A stretch of 64,000 bases of DNA from Georgenia_A wangjunii (GCF_036421915.1 NZ_JAZGOM010000004.1); one strand, 5' to 3'. Positions 17,515-26,286 are shown, counted from the stretch's first letter. The notes: a model not told the origin generated them from the letters alone. Numbers and translations are program-made.

Positions 17515-18462
17515 TCAGGCGGGGTCGAGGACGAGCACGGGCCGCGTGCGGCCGCCGCGGTCCGCGACGAGGGCGACGACCGCGCCGTCCGGGGCCATGG
17601 CCGCGACGACGACGTCGCCCGTCCCTGCGCTGGGGATGGCGCGCCCGTAGCACAGCTCGCCGGCCTCGGCGGTGGTGAGGTCGCGCACCGGCAGCACGGC
17701 GCGCGCGGCCTCGCTCAGGCCGACGAGGGCGACGGGCTCGCCGCGGGCGTGCGCGTCGCCGAGCGCCTCCAGGTCGGCCGCGCCCTCGATCGCGAACGGG
17801 CCCACCCGGGTGCGGCGCAGCGCCGTGAGGTGCCCACCCGTGCCGAGGGCAGCCCCGAGGTCGCGGGCGAGGGCACGCACGTAGGTCCCGGACGAGCACG
17901 TGACGACGGCGTCGACGTCGAGGACGGCGACACCGTCCTCGGTCGTGCCGCCGCGCACGCCGAGGACGTCGAAGCGGTGGATCGTCACGGGGCGCGGCGG
18001 CAGCTGGACGTCCTCGCCGCCGCGGACGCGGGCGTAGGACCGCTTGCCGTCCACCTTGATGGCGCTCACCGAGCTCGGGACCTGCTGGATCGGGCCGCGC
18101 AGGGGCCCGAGGGCGCGCTCGAGCGCCTCGGCGCCCACGTCGGTCGCGCCGGGCGCGGTGACGACCTCGCCCTCGGCGTCGTCGGTGACGGTCGACTGGC
18201 CGAGGCGGATCGTCGCCGTGTACTCCTTGTCCGCGCCGACGAGGTAGGTGAGCAGCCGGGTCGCGCGGTTGACGCCGAGGATGAGCAGCCCCGTCGCCAT
18301 GGGGTCGAGGGTGCCGGCGTGCCCGACCTTCTTCGTGCCCGCGAAGCGCCGGGTCCGGGCGACGACGTCGTGGCTCGTCCAGCCGGCCGGCTTGTCCACG
18401 AGGAGGATCCCGTCGGCGGGGTCGCTGGACCCGCTCGCGTGGCCGGGACGGTTGCGTGGCAT
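17515..18462 (-). CDS. truB: tRNA pseudouridine(55) synthase
   Basis: Makes pseudouridine 55 in the tRNA T-loop. The 315-residue protein has DKPAGWTSHDVVARTRR, the catalytic-aspartate motif HAGTLDPMATGLL and KEYTATIRLGQ, then the actinobacterial C-terminal PUA-like region. ATG 18460-18462 lacks a ribosome site but has TAGCCT seven bases upstream, so it may start its own leaderless transcript even though TauE/rbfA lie just upstream on the same strand. Confidence 0.96.
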   Translation of the reverse strand: MPRNRPGHASGSSDPADGILLVDKPAGWTSHDVVARTRRFAGTKKVGHAGTLDPMATGLLILGVNRATRLLTYLVGADKEYTATIRLGQSTVTDDAEGEVVTAPGATDVGAEALERALGPLRGPIQQVPSSVSAIKVDGKRSYARVRGGEDVQLPPRPVTIHRFDVLGVRGGTTEDGVAVLDVDAVVTCSSGTYVRALARDLGAALGTGGHLTALRRTRVGPFAIEGAADLEALGDAHARGEPVALVGLSEAARAVLPVRDLTTAEAGELCYGRAIPSAGTGDVVVAAMAPDGAVVALVADRGGRTRPVLVLDPA

Positions 18463-18469
18463 CGCAGCG

Positions 18470-18475
18470 AGGCTA
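18470..18475 (-). promoter_or_regulatory. -10 hexamer of leaderless truB
   Basis: TAGCCT on the minus strand, seven bases before the truB ATG and immediately upstream of no detectable ribosome site. It lies in the 21-bp gap after the TauE-type gene. Confidence 0.45.
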
Positions 18476-18483
18476 GCAGCGCG

Positions 18484-19299
18484 CTACGAGGGCTCGCCGC
18501 GCCGGCGGCGGGCCCGCAGGACGAGCTGCACCGCGGAGGCGACGAGGAGGACGGCGAAGATCCGTTGGAGGACGAGGCCCGGCAGGACGAGCGCCAGCGT
18601 CGCGCCGACCGGGGCGCCGAGGATCCCGCCGAGCCCGAGCCACGTCCCGGACCGCCAGTCGGTGTAGCCGTGCCGCGAGTTCCGCCACGCGGCCATGAGC
18701 GAGATCGGCACCATGACGGCGAGCGAGGTCCCCTGCGCCTCGTGCGCGGTGAAGGAGAAGACGAGGATGAGGATCGGGACGAGAACGACGCCTCCCCCGA
18801 TGCCGATGAGCCCCGAGAGGGTGCCCATCGCCAGGCCGGCGAGGACGTACCCGGCGAAGGAGAGCGCGTCGAGCTCGAGCGCCTCCGCGGCCCCCTCGAC
18901 CTCGATCCCCCACGCCATCCGCACGGCGACGGCGACCATGATGAACGCGAAGACCGTGCGGACCTGGGCCTCGGACATCCGGTGGACGAGCGCGCCGCCG
19001 ACGAACGTGCCGGCCAGGCCACCGACGACGATGGCCAGCGCCGGGAGGAGGACGACCTCCCCGCCGACGACGTAGGCGATGGCCCCCGAGGCGGCCGTGA
19101 GGACGATCGCCACGAGGGAGGTCGCCTGGGCGCGCTTCTGCGCGAAGCCGAAGGCGAGGACGAGCAGCGGGACGAGGACGACTCCCCCGCCGACGCCGAG
19201 CAGCCCGGAGAGCACCCCCGTGGCCACCCCGGCCACGGCGAGCCGTGCGGTCAGCCCGCGGGAGGGACCGGCGGGGGCACCGGCGGACGCGCCGGTCAC
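18484..19299 (-). CDS. TauE/SafE (DUF81) family membrane permease
   Basis: Sulfite exporter TauE/SafE family protein of 271 residues with about eight hydrophobic segments and the duplicated family motif: GLLGVGGGVVLVPLLVLAFGF near residue 35 and GLIGIGGGVVLVPILILVF in the second half. Members move organosulfur or sulfite anions; substrate here is unknown. GTG 19297-19299 overlaps the rbfA stop as GTGA, so it is translationally coupled to rbfA. In many actinobacteria this slot between rbfA and truB holds a DHH phosphoesterase, which is absent here. Confidence 0.9.
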   Translation of the reverse strand: MTGASAGAPAGPSRGLTARLAVAGVATGVLSGLLGVGGGVVLVPLLVLAFGFAQKRAQATSLVAIVLTAASGAIAYVVGGEVVLLPALAIVVGGLAGTFVGGALVHRMSEAQVRTVFAFIMVAVAVRMAWGIEVEGAAEALELDALSFAGYVLAGLAMGTLSGLIGIGGGVVLVPILILVFSFTAHEAQGTSLAVMVPISLMAAWRNSRHGYTDWRSGTWLGLGGILGAPVGATLALVLPGLVLQRIFAVLLVASAVQLVLRARRRRGEPS

Positions 19300-19853
19300 C
19301 GCTCGTCGGCGAGGTCGCCCTCGTCAGCCCCGTCGGTGGGAGTGTCGTCCGCGGTGGCGCCGTCGTCGGCCCGGTCGTCGGCCGCGTCAGCCGCGAGGGG
19401 GTCCTCGCCGTCGCCCGCGGCGGCGTCGTCCGCGTCGGCGGGGCGGCGGTAGGGGTCCGCGTCGCCGGCGGGCTTGGCGCCGGCGGCGAGGCGGGCGAGC
19501 TCCGCGTCGCGCTGGGCGGCAGCGCGGAGCGCCTCCTCGAGCCCGGCGGCCGTCTCCGGCACGGCGTCGGGCACGAACTCGAGCGTCGGGGTGAGCCGGA
19601 TGCCGGTCTGCTTGCCGACCTCGGAGCGGATGACGCCCTTGGCCGAGGCGAGCGCCGCGGCCGAGCTCTCCCGCTCCTCGGGCGTGCCGAGGACGGTGTA
19701 GAAGATCGTCGCGTGCTGGAGGTCCCCGGTGACACGGACGTCCGTCACCGTGACGAAGCCGAGGCGGGGGTCCTTGATCCTCGTGTCGAGCATCCGCGCG
19801 ACGATCTGCTGGATGCGCTCGGACAGCTTGCGGGCCCGCGCGGTGTCGGCCAT
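19296..19853 (-). CDS. rbfA: 30S ribosome-binding factor A
   Basis: Cold-shock-type factor for late 30S maturation. The 185-residue protein has the RbfA KH-like domain in its first 115 residues (KLSERIQQIVARMLDTRIKD, RLGFVTVTDVRVTGDLQHA, SEVGKQTGIRLTPTLEFV). The remaining 70 residues form an Asp/Ala-rich acidic tail absent from the E. coli protein but common in actinobacteria. It follows infB after two strong hairpins and is coupled to the TauE-type gene downstream. Confidence 0.95.
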   Translation of the reverse strand: MADTARARKLSERIQQIVARMLDTRIKDPRLGFVTVTDVRVTGDLQHATIFYTVLGTPEERESSAAALASAKGVIRSEVGKQTGIRLTPTLEFVPDAVPETAAGLEEALRAAAQRDAELARLAAGAKPAGDADPYRRPADADDAAAGDGEDPLAADAADDRADDGATADDTPTDGADEGDLADER

Positions 19854-19959
19854 GTCAGTCTCCGGTTCATCAGTGGTGCTCGGCGGCCGCCCACACTATC
19901 GCCGGGCCGGTCGGGTCGTGCGTCCGCGGGGCGGCGGGCGCGGGTGGTGAGCCACGAAG

Positions 19960-19985
19960 GCCCGGCTCGCTCACGCGAGCCGGGC
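19960..19985 (-). terminator. infB terminator hairpin, distal
   Basis: Perfect 11-bp stem GCCCGGCTCGC / GCGAGCCGGGC with loop TCAC, 74 bases after infB. It is the second of two adjacent hairpins. Confidence 0.7.
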
Positions 19986-19996
19986 CCCTGCGGGTG

Positions 19997-20030
19997 CCGC
20001 ACGGGTCCGGGCGGACCCGGCCCCGTGCGG
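19997..20030 (-). terminator. infB terminator hairpin, proximal
   Basis: Long stem of 9 bp plus 5 bp (CCGCACGGG...CCCGTGCGG enclosing CCGGG/CCCGG) with one T-C mismatch and a 4-base loop, 29 bases after the infB stop. With the next hairpin it should separate infB from rbfA or reduce read-through. Confidence 0.65.
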
Positions 20031-20058
20031 CGGTCGGACGGTCAACCGGTCGCGACGA

Positions 20059-22974
20059 TCAGCGGCGGGGCTTCTCCCGCATCTCGAACGTCTCGATGGT
20101 GTCGCCTTCCTTGACGTCGTTGAACGAGCCGAGGCCGATACCGCACTCGAACCCTTCGCGGACCTCGGTGACGTCGTCCTTCTCGCGGCGCAGCGAGTCG
20201 ACGGAGAGGTTGTCCCCGACGACGACGCCGTCCCGCAGCAGACGAGCCTTCGAGTTACGACGGATCGTCCCGGACCGCACGATCGAACCCGCGATGTTCC
20301 CGAACTTCGAGGAACGGAAGACCATGCGGATCTCGGCGGTGCCGAGCTGGACCTCCTCGTACTCCGGCTTGAGCATGCCGACGAGGGCCTGCTCGACGTC
20401 CTCGATCGCCGCGTAGATGACCGAGTAGTACCGGATGTCGACGCCCTCGCGGTCGGCCATCTCCGTGACCCGCTCGGCGGGACGCACGTTGAAGCCGATG
20501 ATGATGGCGTTGTCGACCGTGGCGAGGTTGACGTCGTTCTGCGTGATCGCACCGACACCGCGGTGGATGATGCGCAGCTCGACGCCGTCGCCGACCTCGA
20601 TCTTGAGCAGTGCGTCCTCGAGCGCCTCGACGGCACCGGACACGTCGCCCTTGAGGACGAGGTTGAGCGTCTCGACCTTGCCCTGCTCGAGGGCCTGCGT
20701 GAAGTCCTCGAGCGAGATGCGCTTGCGGCGCTTGGCGAGGGTCGCGGCGCGCTCGGCGGCCGCACGCTTGTCGGCGATCTGCCGGGCGGTGCGGTCGTCG
20801 CTCGCGACGAGGAACGTGTCGCCGGCGCGGGGCACCGACGTCAGGCCGAGGACCTGGACCGGACGGGCCGGGCCGGCCGCGGTGACCGACTCGCCGTACT
20901 CGTCGAACATCGCCCGGACGCGGCCGTGCGCCGTGCCCGCGACGATCGAGTCGCCGACGTGCAGCGTGCCCGACTGGACGAGGACGGTCGCGACGGAACC
21001 GCGACCCTTGTCGAGGTTCGCCTCGATGGCCACGCCACGCGCGTCCTTGTCCGGGTTGGCCCGGAGGTCGAGCGCGGCGTCGGCCGTGAGGAGGACGGCC
21101 TCGAGGAGGTCGTCGATGCCCATGCGCTTGAGCGCGGAGATGTCGACGAACATCGTGTCGCCGCCGTACTCCTCCGCCACGAGGTTGTACTCGGTGAGCT
21201 GCTGGCGGATCTTGGCGGGGTTGGCCCCCTCCTTGTCCACCTTGTTGACGGCGACGACGATCGGCACGCCGGCGGACTGGGCGTGGTTGAGCGCCTCGAC
21301 CGTCTGGGGCATGACGCCGTCGTCCGCCGCGACCACGAGGATCGCGATGTCGGTGACGTCGGCACCACGGGCACGCATGGCGGTGAACGCCTCGTGACCG
21401 GGGGTGTCGATGAACGTGAGGGCGCGCTCGACGCCCTCGTGCTCGGCGACGACCTGGTAGGCACCGATGTGCTGGGTGATGCCACCGGCCTCGCCGGCGA
21501 CGACGTCCGTCCGCCTGATGGCGTCGAGCAGCTTCGTCTTTCCGTGGTCGACGTGACCCATGACGGTGACGACCGGCGGACGAGCAGCGAGGTCCTCGTC
21601 GGTCTCGGCGGCCTCCTCGGCCTCGAGGTCGATGTCGAACCCGCCGAGGAGCTCGCGGTCCTCCTCCTCCGGCGAGACGATCTCGATGACGTACCCGAGC
21701 TCGTCCCCGAGGGCCTTGAAGGTGTCCTCGTCGAGGGACTGGGTCGCGGTCGCCATCTCACCGAGGTGGAAGAGGACCGTGACCAGGCTCGCCGGGTTGG
21801 CGTCGATGCGGTCAGCGAAGTCCGCGAGGCTGGCGCCGGCGCGGATGCGGACGGTCGTCGAGCCGTCCCCGCGCGGGACCTGCACGCCGCCGATCGACGG
21901 CGCGGACTGCTGCTCGAACTCCTGACGCTTCGCGCGCTTCGACTTCCGTCCACGCACGGGGCGGCCACCGGCGCGCCCGAAGGCGCCCTGCGTGCCACCG
22001 CGGCCACCGCGGTTGGGGCCGCCGGGACGGCCGGCGAAGCCGCCGCCACCGCCACCGGGACGGCCGGCGAAGCCACCGGCGCCACCGGGACCGCCGCCGC
22101 CTCCGGGACCACCCGCGCCGGGACGGCCGCGGCCGCCCCCACGGGCGGGGGCGCCGGGGGTACCGACCGAGCTCTTGCCGGGCATCATGCCCGGCGTCGG
22201 ACGAGGAGCGCCGCCCGGGCGTGCGGGACGCTCGGCAGCGGCACCCGGACGGGGGCTCGCGGGACGCGGGGCGCCCGGACGCGGTCCACCGCTGCCACCG
22301 GGCCGGGGCATGCCCTGGCTCGGCGCGAACGGGTTGTTGCCGGGGCGGGGGCCACCCGGACGCGGCCCACCGGGGCGGGGGCCACCGCTGCCACCGGCCC
22401 GGGGCATGCCCTGGCTCGGCGCGAACGGGTTGTTGCCCGGGCGCGGCGCGCCGGGGCGGGGGGCGGCGGGCGCATCCGGCTGGGCCGACGCCGCGGGAGC
22501 GGCGGGCTCTGCCTCGTGCGACGGCGCCGCTGCGGGGGCGGGGGCGGCCGGTGCCGGCGTGGGTGCCGGTGCCGGCGCGGGTGCCGGCGCGGGCTCCGCC
22601 GCCGTCGCCGGGGCGGGCCCCGGGGTCGGCGCGGGTGCGCTGGGCTGTGCCGTCGGCGCGGGTGCGCTCGGCTGCGCCTGCGGTGCGGGCGCGGCGGGCT
22701 GTGCCGGCGCCGCGGGCTGTGCGGGCGTGGGGGCCTGCTCTGCCTGCGGCTCGGGAGCCCTCTTGGCCGCCGGTCGGGGACCGGGGCTGGCGGACTTCTT
22801 GGGTGTCTCCGCCGGTGCTGCGGGCATTGCCTCACGCAGCTTGCGGACCACCGGGGCTTCGACTGTCGACGACGCCGACTTCACGAACTCTCCGAGTTCG
22901 CTCAGCTTGGCGAGCACCGTCTTGCTTTCGACGCCGAGCTCTTTCGCGAGCTCGTGGACGCGGACCTTTGCCAC
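20059..22974 (-). CDS. infB: Translation initiation factor IF-2
   Basis: GTPase that places initiator tRNA on the ribosome. Of 971 residues the first 50 form the IF2_N domain (KVRVHELAKELGVESKTVLAKL), about 50-330 are a Pro/Ala- then Gly/Arg-rich disordered region, followed by a second IF2_N-like segment and the G domain with GHVDHGKT, DTPGHEAF and NKVD motifs, then domains II-IV. GTG 22972-22974 has an AGGAGAG site. The disordered part contains a 32-residue repeat (96-bp DNA repeat). Length is typical for high-GC actinobacteria. Confidence 0.97.
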   Translation of the reverse strand: MAKVRVHELAKELGVESKTVLAKLSELGEFVKSASSTVEAPVVRKLREAMPAAPAETPKKSASPGPRPAAKRAPEPQAEQAPTPAQPAAPAQPAAPAPQAQPSAPAPTAQPSAPAPTPGPAPATAAEPAPAPAPAPAPTPAPAAPAPAAAPSHEAEPAAPAASAQPDAPAAPRPGAPRPGNNPFAPSQGMPRAGGSGGPRPGGPRPGGPRPGNNPFAPSQGMPRPGGSGGPRPGAPRPASPRPGAAAERPARPGGAPRPTPGMMPGKSSVGTPGAPARGGGRGRPGAGGPGGGGGPGGAGGFAGRPGGGGGGFAGRPGGPNRGGRGGTQGAFGRAGGRPVRGRKSKRAKRQEFEQQSAPSIGGVQVPRGDGSTTVRIRAGASLADFADRIDANPASLVTVLFHLGEMATATQSLDEDTFKALGDELGYVIEIVSPEEEDRELLGGFDIDLEAEEAAETDEDLAARPPVVTVMGHVDHGKTKLLDAIRRTDVVAGEAGGITQHIGAYQVVAEHEGVERALTFIDTPGHEAFTAMRARGADVTDIAILVVAADDGVMPQTVEALNHAQSAGVPIVVAVNKVDKEGANPAKIRQQLTEYNLVAEEYGGDTMFVDISALKRMGIDDLLEAVLLTADAALDLRANPDKDARGVAIEANLDKGRGSVATVLVQSGTLHVGDSIVAGTAHGRVRAMFDEYGESVTAAGPARPVQVLGLTSVPRAGDTFLVASDDRTARQIADKRAAAERAATLAKRRKRISLEDFTQALEQGKVETLNLVLKGDVSGAVEALEDALLKIEVGDGVELRIIHRGVGAITQNDVNLATVDNAIIIGFNVRPAERVTEMADREGVDIRYYSVIYAAIEDVEQALVGMLKPEYEEVQLGTAEIRMVFRSSKFGNIAGSIVRSGTIRRNSKARLLRDGVVVGDNLSVDSLRREKDDVTEVREGFECGIGLGSFNDVKEGDTIETFEMREKPRR
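22286..22437. repeat. 96-bp-period direct repeat inside infB
   Basis: Two near-identical segments (22286-22341 and 22382-22437) spaced 96 bp apart encode the repeated protein phrase PGNNPFAPSQGMPR within Gly/Pro/Arg-rich spacers. It keeps frame and so is a protein-level repeat in the disordered N-terminal region. Confidence 0.8.
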
Positions 22975-23077
22975 AACTCTCCTGTCTCGGCCCGCCCGGG
23001 ACAGGGTGGGGCCGTCTTAGTGCATGGGGCTCATCGCTGGGTACTCATCGGGTGCCCATCGGCTTCCAACCCGCTTT

Positions 23078-23389
23078 CTACTTCGATGACTCGTTGTCAT
23101 TGTCATTGGCGAACCAGGCGTGCACGGCGGCGAGGTCCACGCTCCCTGCGGTGTGCAGGGCTCGTGGGACTGCGCGTCGTCGTACGGCGAGGTCCAGGCA
23201 CTGCTGGTCTGCGTGCAACCAGGCGCCTCGTCCGGGAGCGCTCGCCCTGCTGTCCACCACGACGCGGTCGGCGCCGGGGCGGTGCAGGACGACCCGCACC
23301 AGGGCGGACCGCGGGGCCTTGGCCCGGCACCCCACGCACGTCCGCACCGGTCCCGCGCCTGACGGAGGGGGATCTGGTGGTGTGTTCAT
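23078..23389 (-). CDS. YlxR family RNA-binding protein
   Basis: Small protein of 103 residues encoded between nusA and infB as in most Gram-positive bacteria. The YlxR/DUF448 motif VRTCVGCRAKAPRSALVRVV is near residues 15-35 and is followed by GRGAWLHADQQCLDLAVRRR. Reported family roles are as a nucleoid-associated or RNase P-modulating RNA-binding protein; its role here is not known. ATG 23387-23389 begins after the nusA stop and is where homology starts; the open frame continues further upstream into nusA without similarity. Confidence 0.88.
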   Translation of the reverse strand: MNTPPDPPPSGAGPVRTCVGCRAKAPRSALVRVVLHRPGADRVVVDSRASAPGRGAWLHADQQCLDLAVRRRAVPRALHTAGSVDLAAVHAWFANDNDNESSK

Positions 23390-23421
23390 GGGATGTCCGG
23401 GTGTGTGACCCGCCGGAGAGT

Positions 23422-24543
23422 CTACCCCGCTTCGTCCTCGGAACGCACAGGGGTGCCCGCAGCCGACCCCTGCGGATCGGGCGTGTCGTTGCTCACACCG
23501 GGTGCTGGGGCCTCGGCCTCGGCGCCGTCCACCGGCCCCGCGGGCGCGTCGGACTCGGGGACGGCGGTCACCGCCTCGCCCTCGGTGTCGGAGTGGATGT
23601 CGATCCTCCACCCCGTCAGGCGCGCGGCCAGGCGGGCGTTCTGCCCCTCCTTGCCGATCGCCAGGGAGAGCTGGTAGTCGGGGACGACGACGCGCGCGGC
23701 GCGCTCCTCGAGGCTGACGATCTCGACGCTGCTGACGCGGGCCGGGGAGAGCGCGCTCGCGACGAAACGGGCGGGGTCGTCGCTGTAGTCGACGATGTCG
23801 ATCTTCTCGCCGTGGAGCTCGCTCATGACGGCGCGCACGCGCTGGCCCATGGGCCCGATGCAGGCGCCCTTGGCGTTGAGGCCCTGGACGTCGGTACGGA
23901 CGGCCATCTTCGAGCGGTGCCCGGCCTCGCGGGCGAGGGCGACGATCTCGACGGTGCCGTCGGCGACCTCGGGGACCTCGAGCGCGAAAAGCTTGCGCAC
24001 GAGGTTGGGGTGGGTGCGCGAGAGCGTGATCGAGGGGCCCTTCATCCCGCGGGACACCTCGAGGACGTAGGCGCGCAGGCGGTCGCCGTGCTTGTAGGTC
24101 TCCGTCGGCACCTGCTCGTGGGCGGGCAGGACGGCCTCGAGGTCGCCGACGTCGACGAGGACGGTCCGGGGGTCGCGGCCCTGCTGGACGACGCCGGCGA
24201 TGACCTCGCCCGCGCGGTCGCGGTAGTTGCCCATGACCTGCTCGTCCTCGGCGTCCCGCAGGCGCTGGACGATGACGCTGCGGGCCGTCGACGTCGCGAT
24301 CCGACCGAAGCCGCTCGGGGTGTCGTCGAACTCGCCGACGGCGTTGCCCTCCTCGTCGACCTCCGTGGCCAGCACGGTCACGCGCCCCGTGCGACGGTCG
24401 AGCTCGACGCGCGCCTTCTCGGCCGCGCCAGGGGTCCGGCTGTACGCGAGCAGCAGCGCCTCCTCGATGGCGCGGACCAGCACGTCCAGGCTGATCTCAC
24501 GCTCCCGCTCGATCATCCTCAGCGCCGTCATGTCGATGTCCAC
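23422..24543 (-). CDS. nusA: Transcription termination/antitermination protein NusA
   Basis: RNA polymerase-binding factor for pausing, termination and antitermination. The 373-residue protein has the N-terminal polymerase-binding domain, an S1 segment (VIAGVVQQGRDPRTVLVDVG) and two KH domains (DVQGLNAKGACIGPMGQRVR and VSLEERAARVVVPDYQLSLA). It ends in an acidic tail rather than the extra C-terminal repeats of E. coli, as in other actinobacteria. GTG 24541-24543 follows GGAGGA; an internal ATG four codons later is an alternative. Confidence 0.96.
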   Translation of the reverse strand: MDIDMTALRMIEREREISLDVLVRAIEEALLLAYSRTPGAAEKARVELDRRTGRVTVLATEVDEEGNAVGEFDDTPSGFGRIATSTARSVIVQRLRDAEDEQVMGNYRDRAGEVIAGVVQQGRDPRTVLVDVGDLEAVLPAHEQVPTETYKHGDRLRAYVLEVSRGMKGPSITLSRTHPNLVRKLFALEVPEVADGTVEIVALAREAGHRSKMAVRTDVQGLNAKGACIGPMGQRVRAVMSELHGEKIDIVDYSDDPARFVASALSPARVSSVEIVSLEERAARVVVPDYQLSLAIGKEGQNARLAARLTGWRIDIHSDTEGEAVTAVPESDAPAGPVDGAEAEAPAPGVSNDTPDPQGSAAGTPVRSEDEAG

Positions 24544-24552
24544 GCGTCCTCC

Positions 24553-25056
24553 TCAGCCCTCGTCCTCGTCGAGCGCGTCCTCGTCGCGAGTGCGACGGAG
24601 CTCGGGCTCGACCTTCCCGCCGGTGATCCCGGCGAAGGAGATGTGCTCACGGACGTCGTCGCGCTCGAGCCGCACACCGTCGTCGTCGACGTCGACGATC
24701 CGGCCGCGCAGCGGGCCGGCCGCGGTGCGCAGCTCGACGAGGCGGCCGGTGGCCCGGCGGAAGTGGCGGGGCTCGGTGAGCGGGCGGTCGATCCCGGGCG
24801 TGCTCACCTCGAGGGTGTAGGCACCGGGGAGGACGTCGACGTCGTCGAGCGTGGCGGAGATCGCCCGCGAGACGTCGGCGAGGAGCTCGGAGTCGACGCC
24901 ACCGGGACCGTCCGGCAGGTCGACGACGACGCGCACGACGCTGCGGCGTCCGGCCGAGCTCGCGGTCACGTCCTCGAGGAAGAGCGAGGACCGGATGACG
25001 ACCGGCTCCAGGGCGGCGCGCAGCCGCTCCGAGACGTCCGAGGACCTGGGGCTCAT
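24553..25056 (-). CDS. rimP: Ribosome maturation factor RimP
   Basis: Needed for 30S subunit maturation. The 167-residue protein has the two-domain RimP pattern: the N-terminal part with VVRVVVDLPDGPGGVDSELL and DVLPGAYTLEVSTPGIDRPL, and a C-terminal Sm-like barrel, then an acidic Asp/Glu tail. ATG 25054-25056 follows a strong AAGGAGGA site. It begins the rimP-nusA-ylxR-infB unit and is divergent from the DUF4439 lipoprotein gene. Confidence 0.95.
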   Translation of the reverse strand: MSPRSSDVSERLRAALEPVVIRSSLFLEDVTASSAGRRSVVRVVVDLPDGPGGVDSELLADVSRAISATLDDVDVLPGAYTLEVSTPGIDRPLTEPRHFRRATGRLVELRTAAGPLRGRIVDVDDDGVRLERDDVREHISFAGITGGKVEPELRRTRDEDALDEDEG

Positions 25057-25164
25057 CGCGACGATCCTCCTTCTCGACGGGGTGGGTGAACGGCGCCCAC
25101 ACTACCGACCCGGGGCGGCCCGGTGCGCGCCGGCCTGCGGCGCCGGGCGGCCCGGCGGACGTGG

Positions 25165-25170
25165 CAGGAT
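25165..25170 (+). promoter_or_regulatory. -10 hexamer of the DUF4439 gene
   Basis: CAGGAT eight bases before ATG 25179, in a context with no ribosome site; suggests an essentially leaderless transcript. Confidence 0.35.
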
Positions 25171-25178
25171 CGGCCCCG

Positions 25179-26240
25179 ATGCCTGCTCACACGCCCTCCC
25201 CGCGGCCGCGCGCGGCCCGCACCGCCGCCCGGGCGGGGACCGGTGTGCTCATCCTCACCCTGCTCGCCGGCTGCGGCGTGCGGCTCGAGACGCCGCCGCC
25301 CACGATCCCCTCGCCTCCGGCCGCCGAGGTCCTGCGGCAGGACGTCGCCCTCGAGGCCCGTGACCTCACCGCCCGCTCCGCGAGCGCGCTCTCCGCGGGC
25401 GGCACCTCGGACGCGGTGGCCGACGCACTCACCGACGTCGAGGAGGCCGCGACGGCACACCTCGCCGCGCTCGACGGCGTGTGGGAGCCGTGGCCCGGCT
25501 CGGGGCCGGACGCGACGGCCCCGCCCACCGCGGCACCGGGCGCGGGCTCCCCCGGCCCCGGCGGCGCGCCAGGCGCCGCAGCAGGTGGTGCGGGCGCGAC
25601 CGCCGCGGGCGCCGCGACCCCGGCCGACGTCCTCGCCCTGCTCGTCGCCGGAGCGCGCACCGCGCACGACGCCGCGCGCGGGCCCGGCGAGACGGCGCCC
25701 CTCCTCGCGGCCGTCGCCATCTCCCGCACGTACGCCGCGGTCGACCTCGCCGCGGCGCTCGGCACCGAGGCGGACGTCCCGCTCGGCACGCCACTCCCGG
25801 ACCCGGGCGGCGCCGGGGCACAGGCCGGGGCCGGAGCCGACGCCGACCTCCCCGCGGTCGGCGCCGAGACGGTCCACGCGCTCGACGCCGGGCGGTACGC
25901 GTTCGAGGTCGTCGCCGCGCGGACGTCGGGGCGGGAGCGCGACGCCGCCCTCGCGCGCGCGGCCCACCTGGCGGGGGTTGTCCGCGCGGTCGGGGACGGC
26001 GCCGAGCCCGTCGCCTACGACGTCACCGGGCCGCTCGGCTCGCCGCTCGCCGGGCAGACGCCCGAGCGCTCCCTCGCCGCCGTCGCCGAGCTCGACCTCG
26101 TCACCGCATGGGTGGGCGAGCTCGCGTCGGTGACCGACCTCGCCCAGCGCGCGGCCGTGCTCGACGCGGCGCACCACGCCGCCGGCCAGGCGCGCTCGTG
26201 GGGCGCCACGCTGCCAGCGTTGCCCGGGCTCGCGCCGTAG
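25179..26240 (+). CDS. DUF4439-type lipoprotein
   Basis: Predicted exported lipoprotein of 353 residues: basic N-terminus, hydrophobic stretch GTGVLILTLLAG and lipobox LLAGC near residue 33, so the mature protein would be anchored by Cys. The mature part is Ala-rich and helical, with a long low-complexity segment around residues 105-150. The C-terminal half (ETVHALDAGRYAFEVVAART) resembles the ferritin-like DUF4439 domain found in this position beside rimP and proS in actinobacteria; function is unknown. The frame is open from 25086, but ATG 25179 gives a proper signal peptide. Metal-binding residues were not identified. Confidence 0.75.
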   Translation: MPAHTPSPRPRAARTAARAGTGVLILTLLAGCGVRLETPPPTIPSPPAAEVLRQDVALEARDLTARSASALSAGGTSDAVADALTDVEEAATAHLAALDGVWEPWPGSGPDATAPPTAAPGAGSPGPGGAPGAAAGGAGATAAGAATPADVLALLVAGARTAHDAARGPGETAPLLAAVAISRTYAAVDLAAALGTEADVPLGTPLPDPGGAGAQAGAGADADLPAVGAETVHALDAGRYAFEVVAARTSGRERDAALARAAHLAGVVRAVGDGAEPVAYDVTGPLGSPLAGQTPERSLAAVAELDLVTAWVGELASVTDLAQRAAVLDAAHHAAGQARSWGATLPALPGLAP

Positions 26241-26261
26241 CGCAGGCTCGCGCCGTAGCGC
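26227..26261. repeat. 18-bp tandem duplication over the DUF4439 stop codon
   Basis: GGCTCGCGCCGTAGCGC occurs at 26227-26243 and again at 26245-26261. The first copy contains the real TAG stop; the second repeats it in frame, giving a back-up stop. Confidence 0.8.
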
Positions 26262-26286
26262 GCCGCCCGGGCTGAGGCCCCGGCGC

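Noticed and set aside
20563..25089. A 1508-codon open frame on the plus strand opposite infB-ylxR-nusA-rimP
   Set aside because: It is the antisense shadow of GC-rich minus-strand genes; the translation is low-complexity Arg/Gly/Val with no domain, while the minus strand carries clear families.
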